64,000 bases of DNA from Isoetes taiwanensis (GCA_021234155.1 JAJEKV010000078.1:994001-1058000); one strand, 5' to 3'; positions 33,215 through 44,449 are shown, numbered from the stretch's first letter. A program made the numbers and translations. The notes: generated by a model from the letters alone, not told the origin.

Positions 33215-34520
33215 AAACTTACACGGATGTTTTCAATTGGTTACACCTCATCTTCAAAGTGGTAAAAGATGTAGCCTTGGATGTTTTCAATTGGTTACAC
33301 CTCATCTTCAAAGTGGTAAAAGATGTAGCCTTGCGAATCTAACACTTGCTACCTCTATATGCTTTACAGTGCATGCACACTTGCTACCTCTATATGCTTT
33401 ATAGTGCATGCCCTTGGTTAATGCCACAAAAATGGAGCCACAAAATGATTTAGTTTCATCAAATTTTGGATAAAATGTGGAATTTACATAAAGCATAAAA
33501 TTACTTATAGTTGAATCTCTAATAAACAAGCCTGGCTAAAGCAACAAATTGTAAACTACTTATATGTGTGCCCACAAAATGGAAGAACTAAAGTAAGAAC
33601 ATGAGTTTCACCAATCGTGCATGCATGTTAGTTTCAAACCATTTCTTGGTTGGGTAATTAATGATACGATGGCATGTTAGTTTCTAACCATTTCTTAGTT
33701 GGATAAAGAATGATACAATGGAATAGAATAGAATAGAATAATACAATGGAAGAATAATGATAATTCTATGTGAACATTTGCTATTCTGAAGAGCGATAAG
33801 CAATCTAATGACCAATCATAAACCTAAATTGTGATTGCACTATTTCGTTCTTATGTTGTTCATGTATGAGGCAGATTCATGACAAACTTCACTTGGTTAC
33901 ATAAACTCTTCATGATATTTTCAGTTGGTTATACCTCTTCATGATATTTTCAGTTGGTTATACCTAAATTTCAAAGTTTTAAAAGATCTAGCCTTGCAAC
34001 CGAACATGTATTGCGTGCGAATGCTTTATAATGCATCCTCTCGCTTAATGCCACAGAAATAGAGCCACGAAATGATGCAATTTCATCAAAAGTTGGACAA
34101 TATGTGGGATTTGCATAAAGCAGAAAAATATTTAAGGAATAGAATAGAAAAAAATATAAAAAATATTTAACAAATATAGAAAAATATAAAAAAATATAAA
34201 AAATATAGAAAAATATAGAAAAATATTTAAGGAATAGGTTGAATTACTAATTGAGCAAGCCTGGCTACAACATTATATTGTAAACAAGTTATGTCTGCGT
34301 CCACAAAATAGAATAAAATACATTAAAGTAACACACGAATTTCATCAACTCTGCTTAGTGTGAAAGCATTTTTTAGATGGATAATGCATAATAACAACAT
34401 TGGCTGTTGAAATTATCAGAAAAAGTAAACTTGCCTACATTTGAGCGCTACAATGGTAGAATAATGACAACTCTATGTGGACAATTGTTGTTCCAAATAG
34501 CAAAAAGCACTAATGACAAC
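33215..34520. repeat. Two diverged ~620-bp direct repeats with nested small duplications
   Basis: Block A (about 33208-33830) and block B (about 33880-34520) share, in the same order, 'tgacaaactt', 'tttcaaagt...aaaagat.tagccttgc', 'gctttata.tgcatgc', 'ttaatgccaca.aaat.gagccac.aaatgat', 'gtgg.atttacataaagca', 'gcctggctaaa', and a closing 'caatctaatgacc'-like tail. Inside A a perfect 54-bp unit is duplicated (33227-33280, 33281-33334) and a 33-bp unit (33346-33412). Inside B a 35-bp unit is duplicated (about 33911-33962), and an (AAATATA)n stretch fills 34140-34225. (GAATA)n occurs at 33721-33745. Confidence 0.8.
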
Positions 34521-34721
34521 CTAGGTAATTCCTCCTCCTCCTCTCCTCTCTGTGCCTGCAAGTAGAATACACTGGCTACAAAATAAAAGAAAACAGAATA
34601 TAACACAAAGAACAAGGTGACCTAGCAAACGCACTAATGACCTGTGGTGCAATTGCAGATTCCTTTTTCAAAAACACGTAAATTCTGCATTTTAGCCATT
34701 TTTTAAAAAAAACAAGCCTAA

Positions 34722-35035
34722 AAAACGCAGTGAGCCTAAAAAAAGTCCACATTTCGAAGACAAGCAGGTTTTCTTGGTTTTGGACAAAGTAAGAAACACA
34801 CTTTTTGGAGCACCAAAATGCAACTGAAAAGAGAAAAGCCTATGCGCGCATAGACAAGACAGTCCTTATTAAATTATAATTTATTTAGAAAACGCAGTGA
34901 GCCTAAAAAATCCACATTTCGAAGACAAGCAGGTTTTCTTGTTTTTAGACAAAGTAAAACACAAACTTTTTAGACCAACAAAATGCAACTGAAAAGAGAA
35001 AAGCCTATGCGCGCATAGACATGACAGTCATTAAT
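34722..35035. repeat. ~165-bp tandem duplication carrying the palindrome
   Basis: Copies at about 34722-34866 and 34890-35030 share 'aacgcagtgagcctaaaaaa', 'ccacatttcgaagacaagca', 'gacaaagtaa' and 'gcaactgaaaagagaaaagc', each ending in CTATGCGCGCATAG (34840-34853 and 35005-35018) and 'gacagtc'. It lies just 3' of the methyltransferase gene, outside the coding frame. Confidence 0.9.
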
Positions 35036-35079
35036 GAAATATATTACATTTAAAATGGGGCACATTAGAATAAAATGTT

Positions 35080-38000
35080 TTAATTTTTGCACAGAATTTT
35101 TAAATATCTAAAGGAACATCCTTTGCATTCCTCATCTGATTCAGAAACTTGGGGAGACTTAGGATTAGTAGCCAGTTTTTCTTCAGACTCGGCCGGACTT
35201 TTATCCTCTGTGACCTTAAGTGGATCTTCGACGGGAATCAATTCCACATAGTCAGCTTGATCGTCAGTGTTCCCGGTAAGAGGAGGCACAGGCTCTGAAC
35301 AGGAGAAGGCCGGAACACCATCCTTATCCTTGATCCCAAGTTCCTGTTTTTCCCCTGGCGGTACGTGTAAGGAACCGACTCGTGATTTTATGTATGCCAT
35401 CATGATCTGCGCCGACGTCAATGGCTACGCGCAGTTGCGCCCTTCCGTAGTGCACAAGCCAACGTGGTGCCGGATCCACGAAAAGCGCCAACGACCCAAT
35501 CTCCAGTTGCGAGAACATCTCCGTAAGCGTGTTAATTAGTCTCGAGGCTTCGGTAGGGATTGACAATGCGTCCCCCGTGAACTGGTCTGTAAGCTTTTGT
35601 AAGACTGGGCTGGCATTGAAAAGCATGCGAAAATCCATGCCGATGTAGTATTATAGTGCATTTGGCTTCTCTGCCGTGATACGCTTATGGTAGCCTATGT
35701 GAATCTGCTCCCACACGTTGACAAGTCTAGCACCACCACCTCCCCTAATATTCGTCTTTAACCTGCAAAGAAAGGAAACACTTTTGTATTCGCTATGCCC
35801 GCATGGAGAAAACAACTAGACACTTACCATATGGCAGCCTAAGAACCAGCTTTGCGGTGGGTCTTCATAGCCGCTTGCACCATACCGCCTGGTTAGTGGA
35901 GTGGAAGACGACAATCCTCCAGAGCGGAGCAGTGTTTATCTTAACAAACCTCCCCAAAAAAGAATCAAACTCGGCGTAGATAAATGGTGAGTCATCACCA
36001 CGGCTGTCAGGCAACTTAAACCCGTAAGGTATGTCAGCTATGCACAAGGAATAGTTGCCAGGTCTCAAAGTGTGGTCAAGTTTGACACAATTCCCGATAC
36101 ACCTGATAAAGACAATTTTGGCCAAACATATCAAATCTTTCAAACTCCGAAGGCACCAAACTCTGCTCAGCTTCTTGAGACTTTTTCAGCTTTGACCGCT
36201 CCTCCTTAGCTAGCCGGACCATGTTTAAAAATCCAGGTGGCATGGGGTCTTTCTTTTTCTGAAAGCCAAAAAAATTTGTAAGAAACAAAACGACAGCTCC
36301 CTCACTCCTGTGCTATGCGCGCATAAGATAGAGTGAGGAGGGGTAGTGCTATCTTTGGCGCCGCGATAGCACTACCACAAGGTCCTCAATCACATGCTAT
36401 GCGGCGCGATAGCACGTACAAAAAACTAATACCGTAACTCAAGCAGCAAGAAGGAGAAACAAATGACATACCCAGTTGGTAAAGTTGGTGGCATATTGAT
36501 TTATTTTTTCGTCTGAGGACCACGTGGGGTATAATTCCCGCACCTTCTCCCAGTTGTCGCAGTTGAGGTGAACCATTAACTGCTAGTCGATGAGTGCGCA
36601 ATCTTTTTGGTCGCAAACGCGTTCAAGAGGTTAATAACAAACATTGGAAAAAATGTGAGCGTGTAATGTATGCTTACTGCTTAAATTCTCTCTGCATCTC
36701 TTCCAGAGTGAATTGTTTATCAACAACCTTTTGCAGGACCTCACAAACTTTGTCAACATTTTTTAGGCCTTGCATTTCACGCCAGAGCCATTATGCCCAT
36801 ATCCTTTTGCTTTGCGGGATCATTTTTTTTTTCCTCTTGGAACTGCTGACTTACCTTTAGTTTTTAAAGTGCCCTCGAAGAGAACATGTCAAAATTTTTT
36901 CTTGTAGCTCCCTGGACCTAACACGTAAAAACAACAAGCATGTTAAAAAAATATTTAAGAGCCATGCGAGCATAGCCAAAGGTGAAGGTCGAGAGAAAAT
37001 ACTTACACGTCCATGCCGGAAAGCTAACTTGAAATAATTATCATATTTTATAAGAGATGCTCTGGCATCTGAGGTGGAGTAAGTTAGGCAAAGACTCAAG
37101 AGCAATAATTGTTCTTTTAAGGCCAGGTACAGAGCCTGGTCTTCCTTAATATCTTTCTCACCTTGGTGCTCTGAACGGAAGAGTTCATATTCCTTGTGCA
37201 TGAATTTAATTTTATCTGTGAAGCTCATACTCATCCGATACTCATTGTCCACGTTGTGGCTCATTGCAAGCGACTTTTGCCTCTCGAAGTCGGTGACACC
37301 CACGTAAACAAAGGCAAAGATTTGTGAAAAGCAGTGCTCCTTTGTTTCCTTGTATAGCTGTCTTCTTGCCTTGAAACTGTGGGTGCCCCCTAAAACATAG
37401 TATCTGTAGTTCTCGTCCTCTTCCTTAACGAACAGCTCCTTGTCATTGCACTGGGCAGGATCAACTATACAAATATGAGGAGCTGTTGCTGCATTCGGCC
37501 TGTCTCTTATTCTTTCTTTCAATGCAGTTAAGTGGCCACTGTAAATTTTTCGGACCTGCAGTTGTCTTACACCTTGCTCATCCTTAGGTGCAAGCTTTAC
37601 ACAGTCTACAGAGAGATGCATGATGCCGGGCACGCGACATCTCAGCTCGATTTCCTCGAGCTTCTTACTTGCCATATCCTTTTTCTTGCTTGCTATCTTC
37701 GTGCCCGGTCCTGACGGCAAAGCTTGCTTAAGGGCCTTCCTGGCAGCTTTTGAGAGCGGAGGTGCTGTGGTTGTAACCAGGCCAGCCTTGTAGTAATTTC
37801 TTTTACCTTTTTTCTTAGGTGGCTCCTCCTCTTCCTCCTCTACATCCTCTACATCCTCCTCTTCGATTTCCTCTACTTCTTCCTCCTCTTCCACATCTTC
37901 GACCACTTGCAAAGTGGCGCTCCCCGTTGCTTTTGAAAGGGTAAGTTTTAGAGCAGAGGGCATTGCATCTTTCAATAATTTAGGAACAGAGGCACTAGAA

Positions 38001-38578
38001 GTTAAAATAGGATCCTTGCACAATAGCAGGTCCTTCAAAATGGTGACAAGATCCTGCAAAGAAACATTCCATTAGCGCAAGAAGAATATTAAAGTTTCTC
38101 AAGCTATGCGCGCATAGACAATACTTACAATTTTTGCTTTCATTCTGGCCTGAATGTAACCCTGCATGTCCTCGGGAGATGACAAACTGAGCTTAAAGAA
38201 ATGGGGGTCCACCGAGTAAACATGTTGAGACCCCTTAGTCGATGTGGTGCAGTTAATATGAAACATACTGAAGAGCTCGGTATCTATTAACCTGCCACAT
38301 CTCTTGAAGCTGTCCAAGTCTTTGGGTTCTTTACCAAAACTGTCACAAATGTGGGTGTGTTTTTTATTAAGGTACTCAACTTTTTATGTGGGCGACGCTT
38401 GTGCTGGTCGGGTGCTGGACCCGTCAAGTGAAATTTTTTTCGCTCGTCATAGCACTTCACCCGCCATTTCCTCCTGGGCGCCAAATTCTGTTGGTCGATC
38501 CGAAGCCCAGGAAATTGCCACTTCAGCAATCCGTGCGGGTTGTTGATCCGTGCTGCTGATGCGAGGTAATGACGCCAT
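35080..38578 (-). pseudogene. ParB-like domain / DNA amino-methyltransferase fusion gene (7 exons, decayed)
   Basis: Seven minus-strand exons with GT-AG junctions: 38578-38129, 38053-37007, 36917-36855, 36768-36678, 36579-36472, 36258-35828, 35762-35080. Start chosen: ATG 38578, giving MASLPRISSTDQQPAR. Exon 2 has an acidic tract then a ParB/sulfiredoxin-like domain: 'LSVDCVKLAP', 'RKIYSGHLTALKERI', 'HICIVDPAQCNDKELFV', 'YRYYVLGGTHSFKARRQLYK' (the G-x-H-S-x-x-A-R motif replaces the GERR / GxHR box). Exon 6 has 'GNYSLCIADIPYGFKLPDSR', a motif IV (D-x-P-Y) of N6-adenine/N4-cytosine DNA methyltransferases. Exon 7 has 'GAFRGSGTTLACALRKG' (35486-35440), the AdoMet-binding motif I, then 'VAIDVGAD' and 'AYIKSRVGSLHV'. 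Motif IV before motif I is the beta-class order. Frame breaks near 38440, 36130, 35880 and on both sides of motif I, plus Ile for Pro in motif IV, mean the copy is probably dead. A Ser/Glu/Pro tail ends at 35080. ParB-methyltransferase fusions are known from phages and plasmids; I recall no named plant family. Its introns and 3' flank carry the CTATGCGCGCATAG palindrome. Confidence 0.72.
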
Positions 38579-38679
38579 GTTCGGCAAGCAATTTGAAAGT
38601 AAATTTGGCGGTTTTGAAGTTCTTCAGAGTATAAATACCATGAATTTCTTTTTGTTGCTAGATTTCTCCAATTGCATCT
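38579..38679. promoter_or_regulatory. Divergent promoter between methyltransferase gene and plus-strand ORF
   Basis: Only about 100 bp separate the minus-strand ATG (38578) from a plus-strand ATG (38680). A TATA box, GTATAAATACC, lies at about 38627-38637, roughly 45 bp before the plus ATG. No equally good TATA faces the minus strand. Head-to-head spacing this tight suggests a shared promoter, possibly internal to one mobile element. Confidence 0.45.
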
Positions 38680-38892
38680 ATGGCGGAATGGAGAGAAGCT
38701 TTTCATGCATCCGTGTGCAAGAATCAAGTTAATTTTGATGTTGCAAAACCGCTATCTAGCCTCCAAGTTTTTCGAGTCGATGAAAATTTTTTGGCAGTTG
38801 TTCCCGAATTGTCGATGCAATTTGTCGCCAATCCGCAAGTGCATGCGATTCAAGAACAGAGCCAACAAGTTTCAGGCCGAATGCAAGTTTAA
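38680..38892 (+). CDS. Small unidentified ORF, divergent from the methyltransferase gene
   Basis: 70 codons starting MAEWREAFHASVCKNQVNFD and ending in VSGRMQV, hydrophobic-helical with no known motif. The ATG has a favourable context (ctATGG) and a TATA box about 45 bp upstream. It might be the first exon of the DDE-like gene that begins at about 39.0 kb or an independent small protein; I see no splice donor that would join them cleanly. Gln/Val-rich C-terminus. Confidence 0.4.
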   Translation: MAEWREAFHASVCKNQVNFDVAKPLSSLQVFRVDENFLAVVPELSMQFVANPQVHAIQEQSQQVSGRMQV

Positions 38893-39022
38893 TTTGTGCT
38901 AGATATTTACCATGGTAATTGAGGATCATGATGCATTTCATTTTCATGTATCTTTGAAATGCATATTAATCTATGAGTTTGCTTTGAACTGAAAAGAATT
39001 TGGACAAGATCGAGTTACATAT

Positions 39023-42000
39023 GGCTACATCAATTCCTATAGATTCAGGTAATTTTGAACTTACATATTTGTTGTTGATTTCTTTCCTTATTTGTTGATG
39101 TTTGCTTTAATTCTAGAAAATGTTTACTGTCACAATCCCGAACCTTATGGAGACAATGAAGAGTCTGCATTTCATGAAGATTTGCAACCTTCTTACCATG
39201 AAGGTGATTTCCAAGAGTCTGAAGGGTGGCGCCAACAGGGAACTCAAGATGTCCAAAGTGAAGAAGGTGTGCAACCTTCTTTAAGTCGATTTCAAGGAAT
39301 TGGATTCCTTGAATTTACTTTGAACTTTTCTTTTGCTAATCTTTGTTGTCTTTCTTGTTATGAAGGGTGTCACCAAGATAATACACAAGGGTGTCATGCT
39401 TTTAGAAGGTATAGAGCTGAGTTAAGGAGAAAAGAGAGAGAGCTTAAGAGGGAAAGGGAAATTGCAGCAGATGAAGAAGCATTGCTCCAAGGTGATCTAA
39501 GCACATGGAAGAAGAGAATGCTATCAAAAAAGGTTGCAGTGAAGGTGAAAAAGGTTCTTATTAATGCAAGTTGTAGGGATAGGAAAGAGATAATTAAGTC
39601 TGCTGCAAAGTGGCTACCTGAACTTGTTGTTCCTAACTCCAAGGATGAATCTGTGATGAAGAAAATTGTGGAGAATTTAAAGAACTCTTTTGCAGATCAT
39701 AAGAATGAGAAGAAAACAGATATTAAGAGGGCAAGAATTGCTGCCATGGTTTATGCTGTCAATACCAATATTAACAAATCAGCATTCTCCAGAACTCTAT
39801 GCCTGAACAGAAAGATTGTCACAACTGCTGTAAGAAGAAGAGTAGATGCTGAACTTGGTGAGGGTCCATGGTCCATGTTCAAAAATAAGATTAGATGTGA
39901 CAAACTCTCTTATGCCGAGAGAAAACTAGTGGTGGATTTTTGGAGACACAATACAAGAGTTTCCCCATGTAAGAAACATGTCATCAAGATAAAAGCAACT
40001 TCTGGAAAGAAGTTTTGCATGCACTACACTTTCTTGAAGAGACACATGTAATTATAAAGCAATTTGTTTTCAAATTGTTAAGGTTTAAGATTTTCAACTT
40101 AAGGTTGTTGATATGTTGTTGTTTTGTTTTGCAAAGCAAAGTTTTCTTCCAACGATTTGAAAGGCAATATCCATACTTTCAAATATCATTTACAAACATT
40201 CCATGCTCTAAAGCCTCCATATGTCGGGGAAGGTAAAAGATAGAGAGACTTGCTGCTGTATCTACCATTTGAGAGTTGACTTTGTGAGACAGGCCATAAA
40301 CAAAGTAAGATTAGATCAGGACCTCCATGGTCCAAATTGCACATGCAATTGTGATGTACGTGGTATAGGACCAACTCGCAATGCATCTAAAGCTACATAT
40401 GCTTCAACCTCCGAGCTTTGGAGATCTTTGGTATGTCCTAAGGATGAATCGTAAGAGTGGCATCAACATAATTGTCTGCTGCTTAAATGCAAGGCTTGTG
40501 GAAAAAACAAAGTGCCAACTTGTCCAAAAGAAAGAGATTACAAGTTGAACCATCAAGTAGATTGGAAGACATTTGATAAGGTAATTCAAATTGTTATTCT
40601 TAAATGAGATATTCTTTTCAGCTCAAACTCTTCTTTTGAACATAACAGTTTATGAGGAGGACAAGGTAACATTTGGCCGAGAAGGAAAAACTTGATAAGA
40701 AGAAAGGAGCTGCCGAGAAGACCGCAGGGGAAGAACAAAGGCCGGGTCGGGAAGAAAGGTGGTGCCGGCAAGGCCGGCTGCCGAGAATTCGTGACGTAAG
40801 AAAGGTGGTCTTTGGTAAGACTGTTGATGAGAATTCAGGTCAGAAAGAAGATCCCAAGGCTAAGAAGAAGGTATTACAAGTAACTTGAAATGTTAAATCC
40901 AAAAGGTGGTAATTGATATATGTTTTTGCTTCTTTTGTAGGAAGCTCCCAAACCTGTCAACAAGCTTGTTTACAAGACGACACCCGATGTGAGTTGTTCC
41001 AATTTGCTGATACCTTCCTCATTCCATTCATCCCTCATAATTATGAAGCCAGATGGCAAGCAAAACAGTTTAGGGAGTGTTTGGCAGCTTTTCCAAAGGA
41101 CACTATAGTTTCAGTGATTGACTTTGCAGAGAACTACACCTTCAAAATCCAACAAGAAATACAAAGCTTGCATTGGAGGAATGACCAATGCACCATTTTG
41201 GTGCACATCACATATAGGCATGCTCCACCTTCTACAGAACAGAATAGAAAGATCATTAAGGAAACACATTTTTACATAAGTGATGATAGAGAACATGATG
41301 TACTCTTCGTTCAACATTGTTTGCAAAAACATGTAGTTTTCCTTGCTGACAAGGGTATCCATTACAAGAATCATGTCATGTGGTCTGATGGATGTTCCCA
41401 TCAATTTAAAGGAGCAAGGATTCTACTTCCTAGGCAGGTTCTTTCAAAGCACTGGAAAACCAATACACTGGAATTTCTTTGCATCATATCATGGCAAAGG
41501 TAATTACTTTTATTTTAGTCTATTGGTTCTTTTTTAATTGGCATTTCTTTAAAATTCTGTAATCAATCCTTGCAGGTGAGCATGATGGTCTTTGGTGTCA
41601 GTAATAAAAGAGCCCTCACACATGAGATGTTGAAGAGGAATTCAAGACCACTAAGGAATGCACATGATGCAGTTGTGTTTTGCAGAGCACATTTTAAGTC
41701 AGATTGTGACAATGAAGGAGATCATCCTTGCAGGTACACAGTAGTTCAGGTTTTACATGTTGTTTGCATTGCATGTTATTTTACATGATTCCTTTTGCAG
41801 ATATTTTTGGGAGATAGCTATCAATGAGGTTGATAGAAGTGGCGATCATGATTGTAAGACATTAACAGGTTCCAAAAGTTGCATTGTATCAGACCTGTGC
41901 ATTCCAATGACCCTACTCAGGTTGCTCATATGGATTTCAGTTGCTTCTGTAATTACTGTTGGGCAGGAAAGTTTGGGAAGTGCATAAACAAAAGCAGAAT

Positions 42001-42335
42001 AGGATCTTGGGTTTATTCGAACTAATTCAGTCTTTGAAGACGAGCTGGAAACATTGGTGGTCCTATCTATGAAGGGGATCATGAATGGATTTCGGATGTA
42101 GTTGATGTTGGGGATAATTTTGCAAAGTACCATCCGAGGCCAACAACAAGGAACGGTAGACTTCTACATCATCAAATGCACTAAGCCTAAACACATTGTA
42201 GAGAGGGCCTTTAAAGATGCATGGGGTTCTAAATTTGCTAGAAGAGAAGTGGTCCTCTCAGGTAAGTATTATAAGTTTTTAGGAGGTAGTGAATTTGAAT
42301 TGCTTGAAGATGCACCAGAGTGCAATGCATACTGA
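39023..42335 (+). pseudogene. DDE-like transposase of an uncharacterised family (multi-exon, decayed)
   Basis: The gene opens MATSIPIDS before a GTAATT donor (about 39049), then 'NVYCHNPEPYGDNEESAFHE'. A basic coiled region follows at 39400-39520 ('AELRRKERELKREREIA'), then a domain with 'AAKWLPELVVPNSKDESVMK', 'RIAAMVYAVNTNINKSAFSR' and 'LSYAERKLVVDFWRHNTRVS' (39600-39960). A Cys/His-rich part, 'HNCLLLKCKACGKNKVPTCP', lies at about 40460-40530. The catalytic-looking core is 'TIVSVIDFAENYTFKIQQEI' (first Asp, 41105-41160), 'VMWSDGCSHQFKGARIL' (second Asp, 41380-41430) and 'FASYHGKGEHDG' across an intron at about 41503-41576 (third acidic residue). It ends FELLEDAPECNAY. This D...D...HGKGEHDG pattern recurs in transposon-type proteins of plants and invertebrates; I cannot name the superfamily. 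GT-AG introns are present. Frame breaks near 40210, 40453, 41590 and 42080 argue for a dead copy. It lies tail-to-tail with the minus ORFs at 42.8-44 kb. Confidence 0.7.
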
Positions 42336-42339
42336 CCAC

Positions 42340-42829
42340 TTGGTCATGTCGTGTTGCTTTGATATGGTGGTCGTAAGTGAAAACATATACAAACTTCCAA
42401 AGGATGTTCATGATCATCTTTTAGATCGAAGTTTTGGAGCACAAGAGTAGTCTTTATGCAGATAGCTTAGTAGATGAGGATGAGCCGCGACCGAAGTTCT
42501 TCAATGAGAAATGGAACCAAATGAATTTTACTATCATACAAGCATTGCTAGTGCTAACCAAATTGTATTCAATTGTAACATTCATATTCAAGTAATAAAG
42601 AAAAGTTTCATTCTTTTTTTTTTGCTATTGCGTAATCTAGTTTGAATAGTAAGAACTAGTTGCGTGTTTATTTTGAAATGTAAGATTTGGTTGCAGATCC
42701 CGGTTATCCCTCAATTGAGTTGGTGGGGACCTCAAGGTTGCACATGGCAACCAATCTATACCTTGATCTTGCAAGAATGAAGCTCATTATACGCTTTGTA
42801 ATCGATTTCCCAATTCCGAAAAAGATGTA
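42340..42829. other. 3' flank, no gene recognised
   Basis: AT-rich, with a T8 run at about 42617. Short frames are unsupported. Confidence 0.5.
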
Positions 42830-42831
42830 CT

Positions 42832-43954
42832 TCAAATGCATAGTATCCAAGACAAAACCAAAGCAGCAAACATGAAATTTATGATCACATGATAACTTGA
42901 TAAGAAAATCAGAATCGAGCTAAAACTCAAACCACAACCTTCACATCTTTTCAAGCAAATTGATCTCGAGGCGATCATAAACACCCATGTGAACTTTGAG
43001 TTCCTTCTTACCTTTAATTTGAAATCAAGATAGCAGATATGTGTTTGGACTTTGCATTCCAAAACTCCATCCTATGGCCATATGCTTCAATATTCACTTC
43101 CAAGGATTTGATTTCTTCCTTCAACTTTTCTCGCATCAAGAACATTAGCACTCCCAATAGTTTCGTAAAGTAAATCCATTAAACTTGCTTCTTCTTTCTT
43201 CAAGTATGCAACCAAAGCTTGGTTGTTAGGCAAATCTGACCTTTGTAAAGTTTGATAGATTCTCTCTTCTCTGAAATTTGCTTGTACAATAAAGTGCAAG
43301 TAGCATCAAAGACATTGCAATCGCACCTACCTTCTTCAACAAAAGCTGCCTTTTTTCCTTTAATTTCTTCTTGACTTTCTTTTGCATGTCGACAAGCTTC
43401 TAATGTGATTGATAATCACATTGAGGTTAGCTTCAAAACAATTTACTTCATGATCTTTACTCTTATGAACTCTGTAAAAATGTGGGAGTCAACGCTAAAG
43501 ATGCCCAATTTACCTTGTAATTTTCGGGGTCAGCCAAAGCCTTAGGGGTGTTCTGCCATACAAATGCTCTTGCAAAATGAGTCCTCACTTCATTGTTGGT
43601 AGGGCCATTCTGGTATACTTTTCGAAGGAGTTCATTGAACTTCTGCTCGAATGCAGGCTTGATTTCCTTGATGTTGATCTTCCCGGACCTCAAAGGAACT
43701 TCAAAAACTGATAAAAATTCAGCATTTGATACTTCTTTTGCCTTGATTTGGCTTGGCTTTCTTCCAGACGACTCCACTTTCCGAAACTCAGCAAATTCAT
43801 ACTGTGTTCTTGCTGGCTTCAGTTGAAATATAATAAAACAGTAAAAACCACTTACATTTGAGTACTTTGCGTTATAATTTTGCTGAAGCACAAACATTTT
43901 CTAAAAAAAGATAGCAAAAAATGCGATACCTCTGGCGCCTGGGGAGAACTCATG
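42832..43954 (-). pseudogene. Unidentified multi-exon coiled-coil protein
   Basis: Read from ATG 43954 (MSSPQAPE before a GTATCG donor), exons follow with 'KPARTQYEFAEFRKVESSGR', 'KPSQIKAKEVSNAEFLSVFE', 'INIKEIKPAFEQKFNELLRK', 'TNNEVRTHFARAFVWQNTPK' (43826 to about 43480). A degenerate stretch then carries 'RHAKESQEEIKGKKAAFVEE', 'GRCDCNVFDATCTLLYKQIS', 'LVAYLKKEEASLMDLLYETI' and 'EKLKEEIKSLEVNIEAYGHR' (43400-43060). The pattern is a helical protein with a coiled-coil C-terminal half and one Cys trio (C-x-C-x6-C). I recognise no family. The final part changes frame and has stops. Its neighbourhood (palindrome array 600 bp upstream, same strand as the methyltransferase gene) suggests membership in the same element family. 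Confidence 0.5.
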
Positions 43955-44244
43955 GTATAGTTGCAAAAGAGCTGCCGGAATTGCAAAGGAAGAAAAACAG
44001 AGTACAAATACACAAAGCTTGGGAGATAAGTTTGTTCAAGAGCTCGAATGCAAGGTAAGGTGGCTGCGCGCGAAAATTCTATGATGATGGCCGTCAGAGT
44101 ATAACCGTCGGAATTGAAGCCGTCAGAACCCGTCAGTCCGTCACTTCAAACACGTCACGAGCCCATCATGAGCCCGTCCGAGCCCGTCCGTGGTAAGGTG
44201 CTATAACTTCAAAAAGTTGGGTAGGTTAAGCAAAAAAGCACCCA

Positions 44245-44449
44245 TTACATATATAAAAAATGGGCCGTTACAGGCTCACCAGTTCCTCTTACAAGTAGCC
44301 ACTGCTGGTCCTTACAGAAATAGGAACCGTCCTCAGTGATCATGAAAGGTGTAGGTGCATCATCCTTCGGTTGATTCTTATCCTTTGTCGGCTTCCTCTT
44401 CTTGGCAGCCTTGTGGGAGGAGCCTGCTTCAGGATTTTTCTTGGTTCTA
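44245..44449 (-). CDS. Unidentified exon, Lys-rich
   Basis: After a CTTGTAG acceptor (about 44449) the exon reads 'TKKNPEAGSSHKAAKKRKPT', 'KDKNQPKDDAPTPFMITEDG' and 'SYFCKDQQWLLVRGTGEPVT' to a stop near 44245. A nuclear-localisation-like KKRKPTKDK stretch precedes a compact C-terminal piece. The intron 5' of it would contain the palindrome array at 44516-44733. It is possibly the last exon of a gene whose other exons I cannot identify. Function unknown. Confidence 0.4.

Noticed and set aside
38287-38727. 146-codon minus-strand ORF taken as the true N-terminus of the methyltransferase gene
   Set aside because: The alternative frame from ATG 38578 has a more natural start; the longer frame runs through the divergent promoter and its basic composition looks like an off-frame reading.
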